Both the position numbers and the translations under genes were made by a program. The notes under the pieces were generated by a model. That model saw nothing but the letters and a program-made list of their open reading frames with translations, ran no database searches and was not told the DNA's origin. DNA of 64,000 nt from Globicatella sulfidifaciens DSM 15739 (GTDB lineage Bacteria; Bacillota; Bacilli; Lactobacillales; Aerococcaceae): NCBI RefSeq assembly GCF_900167405.1, contig NZ_FUWO01000009.1:33279-97278 (forward strand). Direction: 5' to 3'. How positions within the stretch are numbered: position 1 is the stretch's first letter; each line of letters opens with the position of its first letter. This document shows, in pieces, positions 25,810 to 34,525 of the stretch.

Positions 25810-26595
25810 TTATTGAGCATCTTCGATGACCAGATTTTCTAATGTTTGGTATAAATCGCCTGCGGTCAATGAGGCCAACTCTGTCTTTTGATAAATACGA
25901 CTAATTTGTCCACGATGCATCACAATTAAACGATCACAATAATCAAGCGCATCTTGCAAATGGTGAGTAATCATTAAAGTTGTCAAGCCATAATTTTTGA
26001 TCATCAATTGAGTCATGGCCATCACTTGCTTGGCAGTTCTAGGATCCAATGCGGCTGTATGTTCGTCCAACAATAATAATTCTGGTTTTTGGATGGTCGC
26101 CATAATCAGTGATACCGCTTGTCTTTGACCTCCTGATAAATTTTCCATGGGGACGTCTAAACGGTTTTCTAAATCTAGTTTAAAGGCTGCTAATTCCTTC
26201 AACATTTTTTGATAATTTTCCTTCGTTAGTGAGCGAGAAAAGCCTCGTTGTTCACCTCGTTTTTGAGCTAGCATTAAATTTTCAAAGACGGTCATTCGTG
26301 GAGCGGTGCCCATCTGAGGATTTTGGAAGACACGCCCTATTTTTTTGGCAACATCACGCTTCTTCATTTTCCGGATGGCGACTCCCTCAATTAAGATTTC
26401 ACCACTATCAATAGGTAATTGACCGGTTAAACAGTTCATCAAAGTTGATTTACCGGCTCCATTAGTCCCAATGACGCCAATCACTTCGCCTGCATTGATT
26501 TTTAAATTGATATTATTTAAGCCAACTACTTGTTCACCTGTTTGACGTTGAAAATGTTTCGTTACTTGATTTAATTCAATCGTTGCATGACTCAT
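25810..26595 (-). CDS. ABC transporter ATP-binding protein, TrpZ-like
   Basis: A 261-aa ATPase with Walker A GTNGAGKST near residue 41, signature LSGGQRQAVSLIMA, Walker B LLLLDEHTAALDPRTA and switch His in ITHHLQDALDYC. It is of the LivF/TrpZ type that partners branched-chain-like permeases. It overlaps the fused binding protein-permease gene by one base (ATG at the stop codon), so the two are translationally coupled. Together they make a complete transporter. Confidence 0.88.
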   Translation of the reverse strand: MSHATIELNQVTKHFQRQTGEQVVGLNNINLKINAGEVIGVIGTNGAGKSTLMNCLTGQLPIDSGEILIEGVAIRKMKKRDVAKKIGRVFQNPQMGTAPRMTVFENLMLAQKRGEQRGFSRSLTKENYQKMLKELAAFKLDLENRLDVPMENLSGGQRQAVSLIMATIQKPELLLLDEHTAALDPRTAKQVMAMTQLMIKNYGLTTLMITHHLQDALDYCDRLIVMHRGQISRIYQKTELASLTAGDLYQTLENLVIEDAQ

Positions 26596-28487
26596 TATTG
26601 AGCACCACCTTTCTTAAGTTTTTTGAATCGTTTAGAAATTGAAGGTAAAGCTAAGAAAATCGCTAAAACGGTAGCAGAAATTAATTTAAAATCATTGGCA
26701 TTAAATCCTAATTGCAGTACATAAACAAGGATTAAACGATAAATAACTGCTCCAGCAACAATCGATAACAGCCTTAAGGGTAAAGTTAAATTTTTCAGCA
26801 ATACTTCGCCAATTACTATCGATGATAAGGCTACTACCACGGTTCCGACCCCCATTGAAATATCCGCATAACCATTGTCCTGAGCAATTAAAGCACCACT
26901 TAAACCGATAATTCCATTGGCTAATACTAAAGCAAATCGTTTCATACGTGCGGTTGAAATACCGAATGCGTCTGCCATTATTTCATTATCTCCAGTTGCG
27001 ATCACCGCTTGTCCAAAGTCAGTTTTAAAGAATAAGGCTAATAAGAGAATAACAATCCCAACTGTCGCCAGACCAATCAGTGTTCTTTGTAATATATCTG
27101 AAGCGAATAATCCCGATAAGGTGTCATAAATGGTCGTTAGACCTCTAAATGAAACATTGGGTTTGCCCATAATTCTGAGATTGATTGAATAAAAACCTGT
27201 TAAAGTAATAATACCAGCTAATAAGGACGGTATATCAAACAGAGTCATTAAAAGTCCAGTGACATACCCTGCAACCATTCCACCTAAAATCGCTATCACT
27301 GTTGCGACTAATGGATGAACGCCACTAGACGCTAATGCAACTGCTACTGACGCTCCCATAGTAAAAGAGACTTCACTCGTTAAATCAGCAAATCGTAAAA
27401 TACGGAATGTTATATATAAACCAATCCCCATAATGCCCCATAAAATTCCTTGAGACATCGCATTAAAATAAATTGAAAAATGATTATTTGTAGTGGAAGT
27501 TGTGTTAACTTCATTATCTACAATCATACTTTCTTCTTGTTCATCAATCGTGATGCCTAATTTTTCAGCAGTCTCATAATTATAAACGGGTTGTTTATTT
27601 GTTACTAATTGAATCGGCATTTCAGCTGGATTTTGACCTTTTAGGATGTCAATCCCCATCTCTGCTGATTGTATCCCAATGGATTTTTGATTAATAGCGA
27701 TCGCTGATAAAGCGCCTTTTTCGACAAAACTGTCAATCGTCGTAAATACCGGAATGCCTGCTTTATCGGTTACATCTAATAAAGTATCAATTGAACTGGC
27801 GATGGAATTATCAGAACCAACAAAAATAGCATCCACTTGTTTAGCCAAATTTTCTGCGACTAATTGCATATCTAAAGTAGAATCAATACCTGTAATGATT
27901 GTTTCTATATTATATTTTTCTGCTACGACTTCAGCTTTTTTCAATTCTGCTAAGGAATTATCTTCACTCGTTGTATAAAGCATGCCTAAAGTTTTTAAAT
28001 CTGGTTGTAATTGAACGATTAAATCAAATTGTTCCTCAAACTGCACTGCGTCACTAACACCGGTAATGTTGCCCCCTGGTTGGTCCAATGATTTAACTAA
28101 TGAAGCTGCAAGTGGATCGGTAATACCTGCTAATACAATTGGAGTCTCTGTAGTTGCATCGGCTACCGCTTGGGCAACCGGGGTGGTTACTGCAAAAATT
28201 AAATCAGGTTGATTATGAATAACAGTATCTGCAATCGAACCAAGTAAATTCATATCCCCTTCTGCATTATGAAATTCAATGGTTAAATTATCACCTTCTT
28301 GATACCCGCCTTCAGCCAAACCTTCTTTAATACCTAACACAATTTGATCCAATGAAGGATGACTTACTAATTGAATAATAGCAACTTTAGCTTCGTTTTT
28401 TGCTGAAGCGATTTGGATATTAATGGATAATGACATCATAACTGTTAATGCTAACAGTGTTGTAAATAACTTATAAAGTTTACGCAT
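26595..28487 (-). CDS. Fused ABC substrate-binding protein and permease, TrpX-TrpY type
   Basis: A 630-aa protein. Residues 1-29 form a signal peptide or anchor (ending ASA, no lipobox Cys). About 33-325 is an ABC_sub_bind (TrpX-like) domain with GLAEGGYQEGDNLTIEFHNAEGD and GNITGVSDAV. A Thr/Asn-rich linker follows, and about 345-620 is a LivH/TrpY-type permease with roughly nine segments. TrpX and TrpY are normally separate proteins. The leader upstream carries a peptide with two Trp codons, which supports tryptophan as substrate. The next gene encodes the ATPase. Confidence 0.87.
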   Translation of the reverse strand: MRKLYKLFTTLLALTVMMSLSINIQIASAKNEAKVAIIQLVSHPSLDQIVLGIKEGLAEGGYQEGDNLTIEFHNAEGDMNLLGSIADTVIHNQPDLIFAVTTPVAQAVADATTETPIVLAGITDPLAASLVKSLDQPGGNITGVSDAVQFEEQFDLIVQLQPDLKTLGMLYTTSEDNSLAELKKAEVVAEKYNIETIITGIDSTLDMQLVAENLAKQVDAIFVGSDNSIASSIDTLLDVTDKAGIPVFTTIDSFVEKGALSAIAINQKSIGIQSAEMGIDILKGQNPAEMPIQLVTNKQPVYNYETAEKLGITIDEQEESMIVDNEVNTTSTTNNHFSIYFNAMSQGILWGIMGIGLYITFRILRFADLTSEVSFTMGASVAVALASSGVHPLVATVIAILGGMVAGYVTGLLMTLFDIPSLLAGIITLTGFYSINLRIMGKPNVSFRGLTTIYDTLSGLFASDILQRTLIGLATVGIVILLLALFFKTDFGQAVIATGDNEIMADAFGISTARMKRFALVLANGIIGLSGALIAQDNGYADISMGVGTVVVALSSIVIGEVLLKNLTLPLRLLSIVAGAVIYRLILVYVLQLGFNANDFKLISATVLAIFLALPSISKRFKKLKKGGAQ

Positions 28488-28517
28488 CTTTTTTCCTCAT
28501 TTCTTATAAAATAAAAA

Positions 28518-28558
28518 GCTCGACACTGGCCCCACATACTATGGGACCCTTGTCGAGC
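28518..28558 (-). terminator. Terminator 2 of the Trp transporter leader
   Basis: GCTCGACA pairs with TGTCGAGC, with an inner CCCATA/TATGTGGG hairpin; the minus-strand U run corresponds to plus-strand A at 28513-28517. The loop CATAGTATGT is fully complementary to ACATACTATG in the 3' arm of terminator 1, so the two hairpins could also pair with each other. It lies 31 bases before the coding region. Confidence 0.8.
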
Positions 28559-28567
28559 ATAAAAAAA

Positions 28568-28605
28568 TACCACATAGTATGTAATATCAGTACATCTACG
28601 TGGTA
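28568..28605 (-). terminator. Terminator 1 of the Trp transporter leader
   Basis: On the minus strand TACCACGTAGATGT pairs with ACATACTATGTGGTA, followed by seven U (plus-strand A at 28561-28567). Its 5' arm CCACGTAGAT can instead pair with ATCTATGTGG from the preceding hairpin (plus 28621-28630), a mutually exclusive fold as expected for an antiterminator. Confidence 0.75.
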
Positions 28606-28620
28606 AACTCTTGAAAATCG

Positions 28621-28743
28621 CCACATAGATACAGAACAGTCTAAACTGGGCTGTATCCGTGGAGTATGTTCTCCAAGTCTACAACCTATCTATGCCAACT
28701 TTGCCAGCGATTTGATTTTGTTGAAAAAATTGAAAACATACTC
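28621..28743 (-). ncRNA. Leader RNA folds: start-codon stem and antiterminator hairpin
   Basis: Two strong stems precede the terminators. GAGTATGTT (28735-28743), which includes the leader-peptide start codon, pairs perfectly with AACATACTC (28662-28670). The next hairpin spans 28621-28662: CCAC, GATACAG and CAGT pair with ACTG, CTGTATC and GTGG. Its outer arm competes with the start-codon stem and with terminator 1. No T-box sequence (GGUGGNACCGCG) is present. Confidence 0.65.
28686..28739 (-). CDS. Trp leader peptide, 17 aa (MFSIFSTKSNRWQSWHR)
   Basis: A short open frame in the leader of the Trp-type transporter with Trp at positions 12 and 15 and a TAG stop. GAGAGGAG lies nine bases before the ATG, and the frame begins about 25 bases after the predicted transcription start. 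Two closely spaced codons for a rare amino acid near the end, followed by competing hairpins and two terminators, are the hallmarks of ribosome-mediated attenuation as in E. coli trpL. Ribosome stalling at low Trp-tRNA would then allow transporter expression. The mechanism is inferred. Confidence 0.75.
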   Translation of the reverse strand: MFSIFSTKSNRWQSWHR

Positions 28744-28771
28744 TGTAGCTCCTCTCCTAAATGTTATCTTA

Positions 28772-28800
28772 ATAATAACACCGGATTGAAAGCGTGTCAA
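28772..28800 (-). promoter_or_regulatory. Promoter of the Trp transporter operon
   Basis: TTGACA (28795-28800), a 17-base spacer and TATTAT (28772-28777) on the minus strand, close to the sigma-A consensus. Transcription would start near 28765, giving a leader of about 280 bases. Confidence 0.85.
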
Positions 28801-28895
28801 TGGTATTTTCATTATATTTTAATTTTATGAAAAAGGATTTAATTTAATAGCTAATAGCAAGTCCTTTATTACTGATGGATTTACTAATCCAATTA

Positions 28896-30776
28896 CTAAA
28901 GTTGGTTCGCTTCAATGGTTTCTTTTAGAATACGTGCATATTGATCGCGTCCACCAATATCAGGATGAATGCCATCATCAATAATCCATTCCCGATGATT
29001 TTTGACCTGAGATTCCCAATCAACAATTTTTAAATTCGGATATTGACTGGCTAGCTCATAGATTACTTGATTCGTACTGGCTTCCCATTGTAAAAACTCT
29101 CCATAAACGGTTACCCAATAAACTTCACGATCTGGGCCAAGTAAGTCCATTAATTCTTGACCATAACTAATATCAAAGTAGCCATTGGTACCTAAGCCAA
29201 TTACCACACGATTAGCCATCGTTCCATTAGCAATCATATGTCTAAATAAATCTGCTACTTCATAGGCTTGACGTGATTCCTCAGCTTCAATATATGCATT
29301 TGGAAATGCTGCTTGAACTTCTTTTACTGAACCTAATAAAACGGAATCTCCAATTATAGTGATCGGTTGTTGGGTCACCTCTGCACTGTCCTGGGTGACT
29401 GTCGTTGTTTCCTGTTCAGCTTCAGATTCAGCATCAGATTCAACGGTTGGTGCAACCGTTGTTTCGGTTTCATTAGTCATGTCAATCGTCGTTTCTTCTA
29501 ATTGATTTTCCTTAGCTTTCTCCCTTTGTTTTGCTAACAACTCACTATTAGCTGCCAAATCAGCTTCTAATTTACTCTTGGAATCATCCGCTTTTGATGA
29601 TGCGACTAAAAGTAAGCCTAACCCTAAGGCAGATACGCCATAAAGTACATTACGCGCCATTTTTACATATTGCTGAAACGCAGTTTCATCATTAAACCAC
29701 TGACTAACAAAATATAATTTATTATTAATTAATCGATATGAAAACTCAGCTAATAAGATAAAGATAAAAAACTGTATTGTTAAACTAATGAAACTTGGTT
29801 TAATTTTTAGCGAGTTGGATATAAACATGACCGCATAATGCCATAGGTATAACTCATATCCTCTAGAACCAATATAAGTTAGCACTGGATTATCAAGCAG
29901 ACGTCCAAATGCTAAATGATTTTGAATGGCCAAAATTAAAAGGATACCAAATAAAAACGTCATCATTGAAAGCCCAATATAATAGGTAGAAGGAGATTGA
30001 CCATCCATTAAGAATACCGCCAAAATTGTGACCGCCAAAATTGCCCCAATTGTTGAATACAAAGTGTTAACACTAAACTGTTCTATAAATCGTGTGATTT
30101 TACTAGATCGCACTAAACCCAACCATACACCCAATAAAATAGCGGAAATACGCGTCGCGGTGTGATAATACAAAATCGAGATATCGACTCCCTTATAATA
30201 ACCAAAAGCCATACAAAGCATTGAAATAACCGTCAGCATTAAAAACAGGACCCGATAATCATTCCCCCGTGCTTTAGCTTTTTGATAAATGACAAATACC
30301 CATGGCCAAACGAGATAAAATTGCAATTCAATCGCTAAAGACCATAAATGTGTAAAGGGGGAAGCACTAGTGACTCGATCAAAATAAGACGCATTTTGAG
30401 CAATTTGCCAAAAGTTATTGTATCCCAGAAAAGCACTTAGCACTTCCGGTGTACGTCCATTTAATAATCTTGGTAAAAATAAATAACAAAATAATGAAAT
30501 AAATCCAATAAATAAGAATAATGGCGGATAGATTCTTTTTACTCTCGATTGATAAAACGTTTTAATTGAATATTGGTCTTTGTTCCACTTTTTCGTATCT
30601 AAACTTGATAATAAATATCCTGATAAAATAAACAAAAGTGGGACTCCTAAATACCCACCTTTAACAACACGCGGGAAAAAATGATATAAAATGACCAGTA
30701 AAATCGATAAACCTCTTAAACCATCGAGACCCATAATTCTTTTAGTTGCCGTAACTTGCTTTTTCTCTAAATCCAT
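28896..30776 (-). CDS. oatA: OatA-type acyltransferase (AT3 plus SGNH domains)
   Basis: A 626-aa membrane protein. Residues 12-370 form the acyltransferase-3 domain with ten or more membrane segments (GLDGLRGLSILLVILYHFFP, and the Arg/His motifs). After an Ala/Glu/Thr-rich linker, the extracellular SGNH hydrolase domain (about 465-626) has GDSVLLG with the catalytic Ser and DGIHPD with Asp and His. This architecture transfers acetyl groups to peptidoglycan muramic acid and gives lysozyme resistance, though other cell-wall targets are possible. The ATG at 30776 follows GGGAGAGTG. Confidence 0.85.
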   Translation of the reverse strand: MDLEKKQVTATKRIMGLDGLRGLSILLVILYHFFPRVVKGGYLGVPLLFILSGYLLSSLDTKKWNKDQYSIKTFYQSRVKRIYPPLFLFIGFISLFCYLFLPRLLNGRTPEVLSAFLGYNNFWQIAQNASYFDRVTSASPFTHLWSLAIELQFYLVWPWVFVIYQKAKARGNDYRVLFLMLTVISMLCMAFGYYKGVDISILYYHTATRISAILLGVWLGLVRSSKITRFIEQFSVNTLYSTIGAILAVTILAVFLMDGQSPSTYYIGLSMMTFLFGILLILAIQNHLAFGRLLDNPVLTYIGSRGYELYLWHYAVMFISNSLKIKPSFISLTIQFFIFILLAEFSYRLINNKLYFVSQWFNDETAFQQYVKMARNVLYGVSALGLGLLLVASSKADDSKSKLEADLAANSELLAKQREKAKENQLEETTIDMTNETETTVAPTVESDAESEAEQETTTVTQDSAEVTQQPITIIGDSVLLGSVKEVQAAFPNAYIEAEESRQAYEVADLFRHMIANGTMANRVVIGLGTNGYFDISYGQELMDLLGPDREVYWVTVYGEFLQWEASTNQVIYELASQYPNLKIVDWESQVKNHREWIIDDGIHPDIGGRDQYARILKETIEANQL

Positions 30777-30874
30777 AAGACACTCTCCCTCATATGACAA
30801 AATTAAGTCTATCATATTATTATGAATTTTCAATGAACTAATACTAAAAAAGTATATAAAATATAATAAAAAAA

Positions 30875-30893
30875 CTGGGACTAACTGTCCCAG
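30875..30893 (-). terminator. Terminator of the LysM protein gene
   Basis: CTGGGAC pairs with GTCCCAG over a five-base loop; the minus-strand transcript continues into a U run (plus-strand A just before 30875). It separates the LysM gene from oatA. Confidence 0.85.
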
Positions 30894-30918
30894 AAAATTT
30901 TAAAAAAGATGAAATGAT

Positions 30919-31560
30919 TTAAGGAATTACCAAAGTATCTCCCGGATGAATTGGTGAGTCCGTCGTAGTCCCATTTGCTGCTGCTAAAGCATTAACGTCT
31001 ACTCCATAAGTTCTTGCAATACCATACCAAGTTTCGCCAGCTGCAACTGTATGAGTTTGACCACTTGGTTGTGCTTCTGTTACAGCTTCTGTTACAGCTT
31101 CTGTCACCGGCGCTTCCGTTACTTGAGCAACTTCTGCTGTTGTTTCATTAACATCAACTGAAGAGACCGTCTCTTCTTCACCTTCGTTGTTACCATTTTG
31201 AACAAAAGTCCCACTAGTCGTAGTTTCTTCTTCTTCTTCTGCTTTTGATTCGGTCGTCGCTTCAGACTTACGCGTAATCATCACGCTAGTAGCCGTTTGA
31301 GGGGTATTATTATTTGTAGGCGTATTAGCTTTAACAAACCAATATAATAAAAATGGTGTTAATACAGTTAAAAATAAAATCCCTAATAAAACTCTAGACA
31401 TATTCGATGCTTCTTTGACTGGTTGGTTTCTAGAGGTTCTTGAATACTTTCTTTGTTTTAAATTCTCATCAGAACCAAAGCGATTATTCCAAGGCGCCTT
31501 TGCTTTGTCAACCGTTTCATTTGGTTCTTGACGGCGTGAATTTTCATTATCCGTTGTCAT
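30919..31560 (-). CDS. Membrane-anchored LysM domain protein
   Basis: A 213-aa protein. About 55 charged cytoplasmic residues are followed by one membrane segment (about 57-77, VLLGILFLTVLTPFLLYWFV), then a Thr/Glu/Val-rich extracellular linker with repeated VTEA units, and a C-terminal LysM domain (about 170-213, HTVAAGETWYGIARTYGVD). LysM binds peptidoglycan. No catalytic domain is present. A role in cell-wall organisation is likely but unproven. Confidence 0.85.
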   Translation of the reverse strand: MTTDNENSRRQEPNETVDKAKAPWNNRFGSDENLKQRKYSRTSRNQPVKEASNMSRVLLGILFLTVLTPFLLYWFVKANTPTNNNTPQTATSVMITRKSEATTESKAEEEEETTTSGTFVQNGNNEGEEETVSSVDVNETTAEVAQVTEAPVTEAVTEAVTEAQPSGQTHTVAAGETWYGIARTYGVDVNALAAANGTTTDSPIHPGDTLVIP

Positions 31561-31729
31561 TACAATTCCTCCTATTTATGTTACAATTATGAACATAAGT
31601 ATGCGTTCTGTTTGATGATATACTAGATATACATCACATGATATAATAACATTACTATACCATATCTGTAAGCATTTTACACCTATTTGATACTAAATTG
31701 TAATATTATTTTAAGAAAAGGAGCCCAAT

Positions 31730-31930
31730 ATGACACAATTACACGTTATTCCAGAGAAATGTATTGCTTGTGGCAAGTGTTTTTTAAATTTCCCTGAAGT
31801 TTTTGATTGTAATGATGAAGGGATTGCATTTGTAAAAAAAGAATGCTCACCTCAGCAACAAGCCGCAAGTGAGCGTGCCATTCACGATTGTCCTACAAAG
31901 GCCATTAAATGGTTACCTTCGAAGAATTGA
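31730..31930 (+). CDS. fer: Single-cluster 4Fe-4S ferredoxin
   Basis: A 66-aa protein with CIACGKC at residues 12-18 and a distal CPTKAI, giving the four Cys ligands of one 4Fe-4S cluster, as in the Firmicutes Fer family. A further Cys in FDCNDEG and one in KKECSPQ are not in ligand positions of the usual motif. Promoter TTTACA, 17 bases, TGTAAT lies upstream and the ribosome site is AAAGGAGCC. Its 3' end overlaps the 3' end of converging ribU by 26 bases. Confidence 0.92.
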   Translation: MTQLHVIPEKCIACGKCFLNFPEVFDCNDEGIAFVKKECSPQQQAASERAIHDCPTKAIKWLPSKN

Positions 31931-32522
31931 TCGGTAAATGATAATCTTCATATTCAATATTTCGTTTTGAAATTTCTGGCCAAATTTTTTCAACGACAAT
32001 TAATTGCCCCACTGATAAAATGACCCCTTTTATTAAATTAAATGGGATAATAACACTTAATAAATAGGCCGTAATATCCGGAATAGGGAAATTCATGACC
32101 GTCACATAAATGGGTAACGCTACAAAATAGTTAAATAATCCCATTGAAAGGACTAATCCTAAAATAAGTGTCACACTCATAAACACTTTACGAACAGTTG
32201 GTTTAAAACGATCAGCATGTTTTAAAATAAAATGTGTCGGTAAGAACATCGCCATACTGGCAAGAAAACTCATCATGGTGCCAATAGGAAGCCCTGCTTC
32301 CCCACCTTTCATCATATAGTTAACCGAATCCCTTATTAATGCGACAGCTACTGCGCCAATAGGTCCTTTAATCATCATGCCGATTAGGACCATTAAATCA
32401 CTAAAGTCAACTTTTAAAAATGGTGCGGCCGGTAAAATCGGAAAATCAAACATCCGCAACACGATTGCCCATGCACCTAAAATCGCCAACATTACTAACG
32501 AAAACAAATTCTTGTTTTTCAT
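31905..32522 (-). CDS. ribU: Riboflavin ECF transporter S component
   Basis: A 205-aa membrane protein with about six segments. LGAWAIVLRMFDFPILPAAPFLKVDFSDLMVLIGMMIKGPIGA is the conserved N-terminal half of RibU. It captures riboflavin and works with the shared ECF module EcfAA'T, encoded elsewhere. The FMN riboswitch directly upstream supports the substrate. Confidence 0.95.
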   Translation of the reverse strand: MKNKNLFSLVMLAILGAWAIVLRMFDFPILPAAPFLKVDFSDLMVLIGMMIKGPIGAVAVALIRDSVNYMMKGGEAGLPIGTMMSFLASMAMFLPTHFILKHADRFKPTVRKVFMSVTLILGLVLSMGLFNYFVALPIYVTVMNFPIPDITAYLLSVIIPFNLIKGVILSVGQLIVVEKIWPEISKRNIEYEDYHLPINSSKVTI

Positions 32523-32588
32523 CTTTTTTCTCTCCTTTTTGTCTCTTTATGAGCTAAAAGGGATTGGTTACGTTATTCAAATAAAAAG

Positions 32589-32637
32589 ACGTGCAGTATA
32601 CTTGCTATTTAAAATCTTCAGCAAATACACTGCACGT
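32589..32637 (-). terminator. Expression-platform terminator of the FMN riboswitch
   Basis: ACGTGCAGTATACTTGCT pairs with AGCAAATACACTGCACGT; a U-rich run follows on the minus strand. It lies between the aptamer and ribU, so FMN binding would stop transcription. Confidence 0.85.
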
Positions 32638-32659
32638 TTAAAAAACATGAATGACGTAT

Positions 32660-32775
32660 CCATCTTCTCCCATCCAGACTTTACTGTCGGTACTGGAATT
32701 ACACCAGTTCAACTAATGGTACCATTAGTTCGTGGACTTTACCACCGGTCGGGAATTACACCCTGCCCTGAAGAC
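32660..32775 (-). ncRNA. FMN riboswitch (RFN element)
   Basis: On the minus strand the conserved blocks are CTTCGGGGCAGGGTG, AATTCCCGACCGGTGG, AAAGTCCACGA, and later the distal GAACTGGTG, CCAGTACCGACAGTAAAGTC and GGATGGGAGAAGATG. All blocks of the RFN aptamer are present in order. It controls ribU. Confidence 0.97.
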
Positions 32776-32912
32776 TTTTATTTTATTTGACTTAATTATA
32801 AAGCATTTTCAAAAAAATGTCAAATTATTTCAAAATAAAAATTTCGACTTATTATACTACTAGTCTCGGCTTAAACTTTGAGCATTCCCTTTGCTTCCAG
32901 CTAATATTTACT

Positions 32913-32971
32913 AGCGCAGTGGATGGGGCACCAAAGTGCGTCTTATTGATTTGTTTGACGCCCTTCCCCAC
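32913..32971 (+). repeat. Fragment of dispersed element module A
   Basis: GCGCAGTGGATGGGGCACCAAAG, GCGTCTTA and TTTGACGCCCTTCCCCACT keep the order and the ends of module A, with an altered stem: GGGGCACCAAA against TTTGACGCCC. It lies just before the end of the FAD/NAD(P) gene. Confidence 0.6.
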
Positions 32972-32977
32972 TTAATT

Positions 32978-34420
32978 TTAATTAATGTATATTTTACGCA
33001 ATAATCTTTCAGAAAATTCTTGAATTTTAATGGTAGAATTATTTTGATACACAACCCCTTCGATTAACATACCATGAGCATGTAAAGTGTCTATTTCGCC
33101 AAATTTAGGTGAAATAATGTTGCCCGTTTCAATATTGATTGATAAACCACCAAAATCATCAATCTGTACATATTCATTATTGACTAAATGATATAATAAC
33201 GAATCTTCTGTTAAATCTGCCTTGTTTTTCAATACCATGCCTGTCGTATTAATGACCCAATCTACTTTTTGGTGATCTGGATTTTCTAAGACTAAAGCAA
33301 AGCCGTCATTATCGATTGTTTCGATATCGGATACTTCATCGAAAATGATTACTCTTTCTTGATTAACAGCTTCAATAATTTCTTTTGCTGATGAAGGTGG
33401 TACTGGATTTCTTAATTTAACAATTAATTTATGGTATTTGGCTGCATATTGTTCACGATCTGACTGACGCATGGCACGCCATCCTGTAGTTAATAAATTA
33501 GTAACTTGTAACGCAATCGCTTGTAATTTACCAACTCTTTCTGCTTTAGCTATCGTTAAACGCAATCCTCTAACACCCGTTGCAAAATACCGAACGACAA
33601 CTTCATCTAAATCAAAACCAAAATGTTTCATCTCATTTAATAATAATTCTTGGAAATCTTCGAAATACAAATACCCTGAACGATGTTTAATCAATTGATT
33701 CATTTTTGCTTCAGTTAAATAGTGAAATTCAGGAACTTGGTCATCGCCTCTGACAGTAGGAAAATAACCACTTTTTGAAAAGACAAAGATTTTCTCGACA
33801 GATGTTTCATGAATTAAATATTTTATCATATCAATACTGGTTAATCCGGTACCAATCACAGCTACATGGTCCTGTTCCGTAAATTTATCTTTAATTTTAG
33901 TTAAAGGATAGGGATTATGGATATATTGTTTTTGTCCTAGCAACTGATAATGATCGATAACCGGTAATTCGCCGCAACAAAGATGCACGCGATCAAAAGT
34001 GTTTAATTGTCCATTAGCGTCTTCAATGACCCACTGTCCTTTTCGATAGTCCAATGTTTCGACCATCTTGTGATGAACTGTCACTTGCAATGAGTGAATG
34101 AGCTCATTTGTTTTTTCTAGATTATACTCGCCATACCATGAACGGGCTGTATAGTCATCTGGTTGATAATCAGGATTGTTTTGTAGCCAATGATAATATT
34201 CATCCATATTTTCATAATCAAAGCTGATTTCATAACTTCTTGAATTAATTAAAGCTCCTAAGTAATCTTCACTAAAAGGAATTCCTTTTCCGATTCGTTC
34301 ATTAATATCGTAAGCATGAATGTCAATCTCCAAAGCAGGGTTTTGACTTTTAATTTTTTGATAGGCTCGTAAGACACCAGAGCCACTAATACCTAATCCA
34401 ATAATTGCTACTCTTTCCAT
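32978..34420 (-). CDS. FAD/NAD(P)-binding protein (NAD_binding_9 type)
   Basis: A 480-aa protein with an N-terminal dinucleotide motif GLGISGSGVLRAY and a second, VAVIGTGLTSIDMIKYL, near residue 190. CCGELP and VINTTG are further family features. It resembles flavin-dependent proteins of the pfam13454 group (HcaR-like or monooxygenase-like), whose reactions are mostly unknown. It is a single gene on the minus strand, divergent from the glycine riboswitch. Confidence 0.75.
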   Translation of the reverse strand: MERVAIIGLGISGSGVLRAYQKIKSQNPALEIDIHAYDINERIGKGIPFSEDYLGALINSRSYEISFDYENMDEYYHWLQNNPDYQPDDYTARSWYGEYNLEKTNELIHSLQVTVHHKMVETLDYRKGQWVIEDANGQLNTFDRVHLCCGELPVIDHYQLLGQKQYIHNPYPLTKIKDKFTEQDHVAVIGTGLTSIDMIKYLIHETSVEKIFVFSKSGYFPTVRGDDQVPEFHYLTEAKMNQLIKHRSGYLYFEDFQELLLNEMKHFGFDLDEVVVRYFATGVRGLRLTIAKAERVGKLQAIALQVTNLLTTGWRAMRQSDREQYAAKYHKLIVKLRNPVPPSSAKEIIEAVNQERVIIFDEVSDIETIDNDGFALVLENPDHQKVDWVINTTGMVLKNKADLTEDSLLYHLVNNEYVQIDDFGGLSINIETGNIISPKFGEIDTLHAHGMLIEGVVYQNNSTIKIQEFSERLLRKIYIN

Positions 34421-34525
34421 TAATAGCCTCCTAATAATTTTTTCTCATAGTTTTTTAATTTATCATTGACTTTTTCTTTGAAATAGCCTAAGCTAACATT
34501 ATATTATCAATACCGGTTGATATTT

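Noticed and set aside
28508..28765. T-box riboswitch upstream of the Trp-type transporter
   Set aside because: No GGUGGNACCGCG-type T-box sequence and no recognisable stem I with specifier; the GTGGTA in terminator 1 is part of a perfect stem. The leader peptide explains the Trp link better.
32377..32790. 137-codon plus-strand frame over the ribU start
   Set aside because: It crosses the antisense strand of ribU and of the FMN riboswitch and its terminator.
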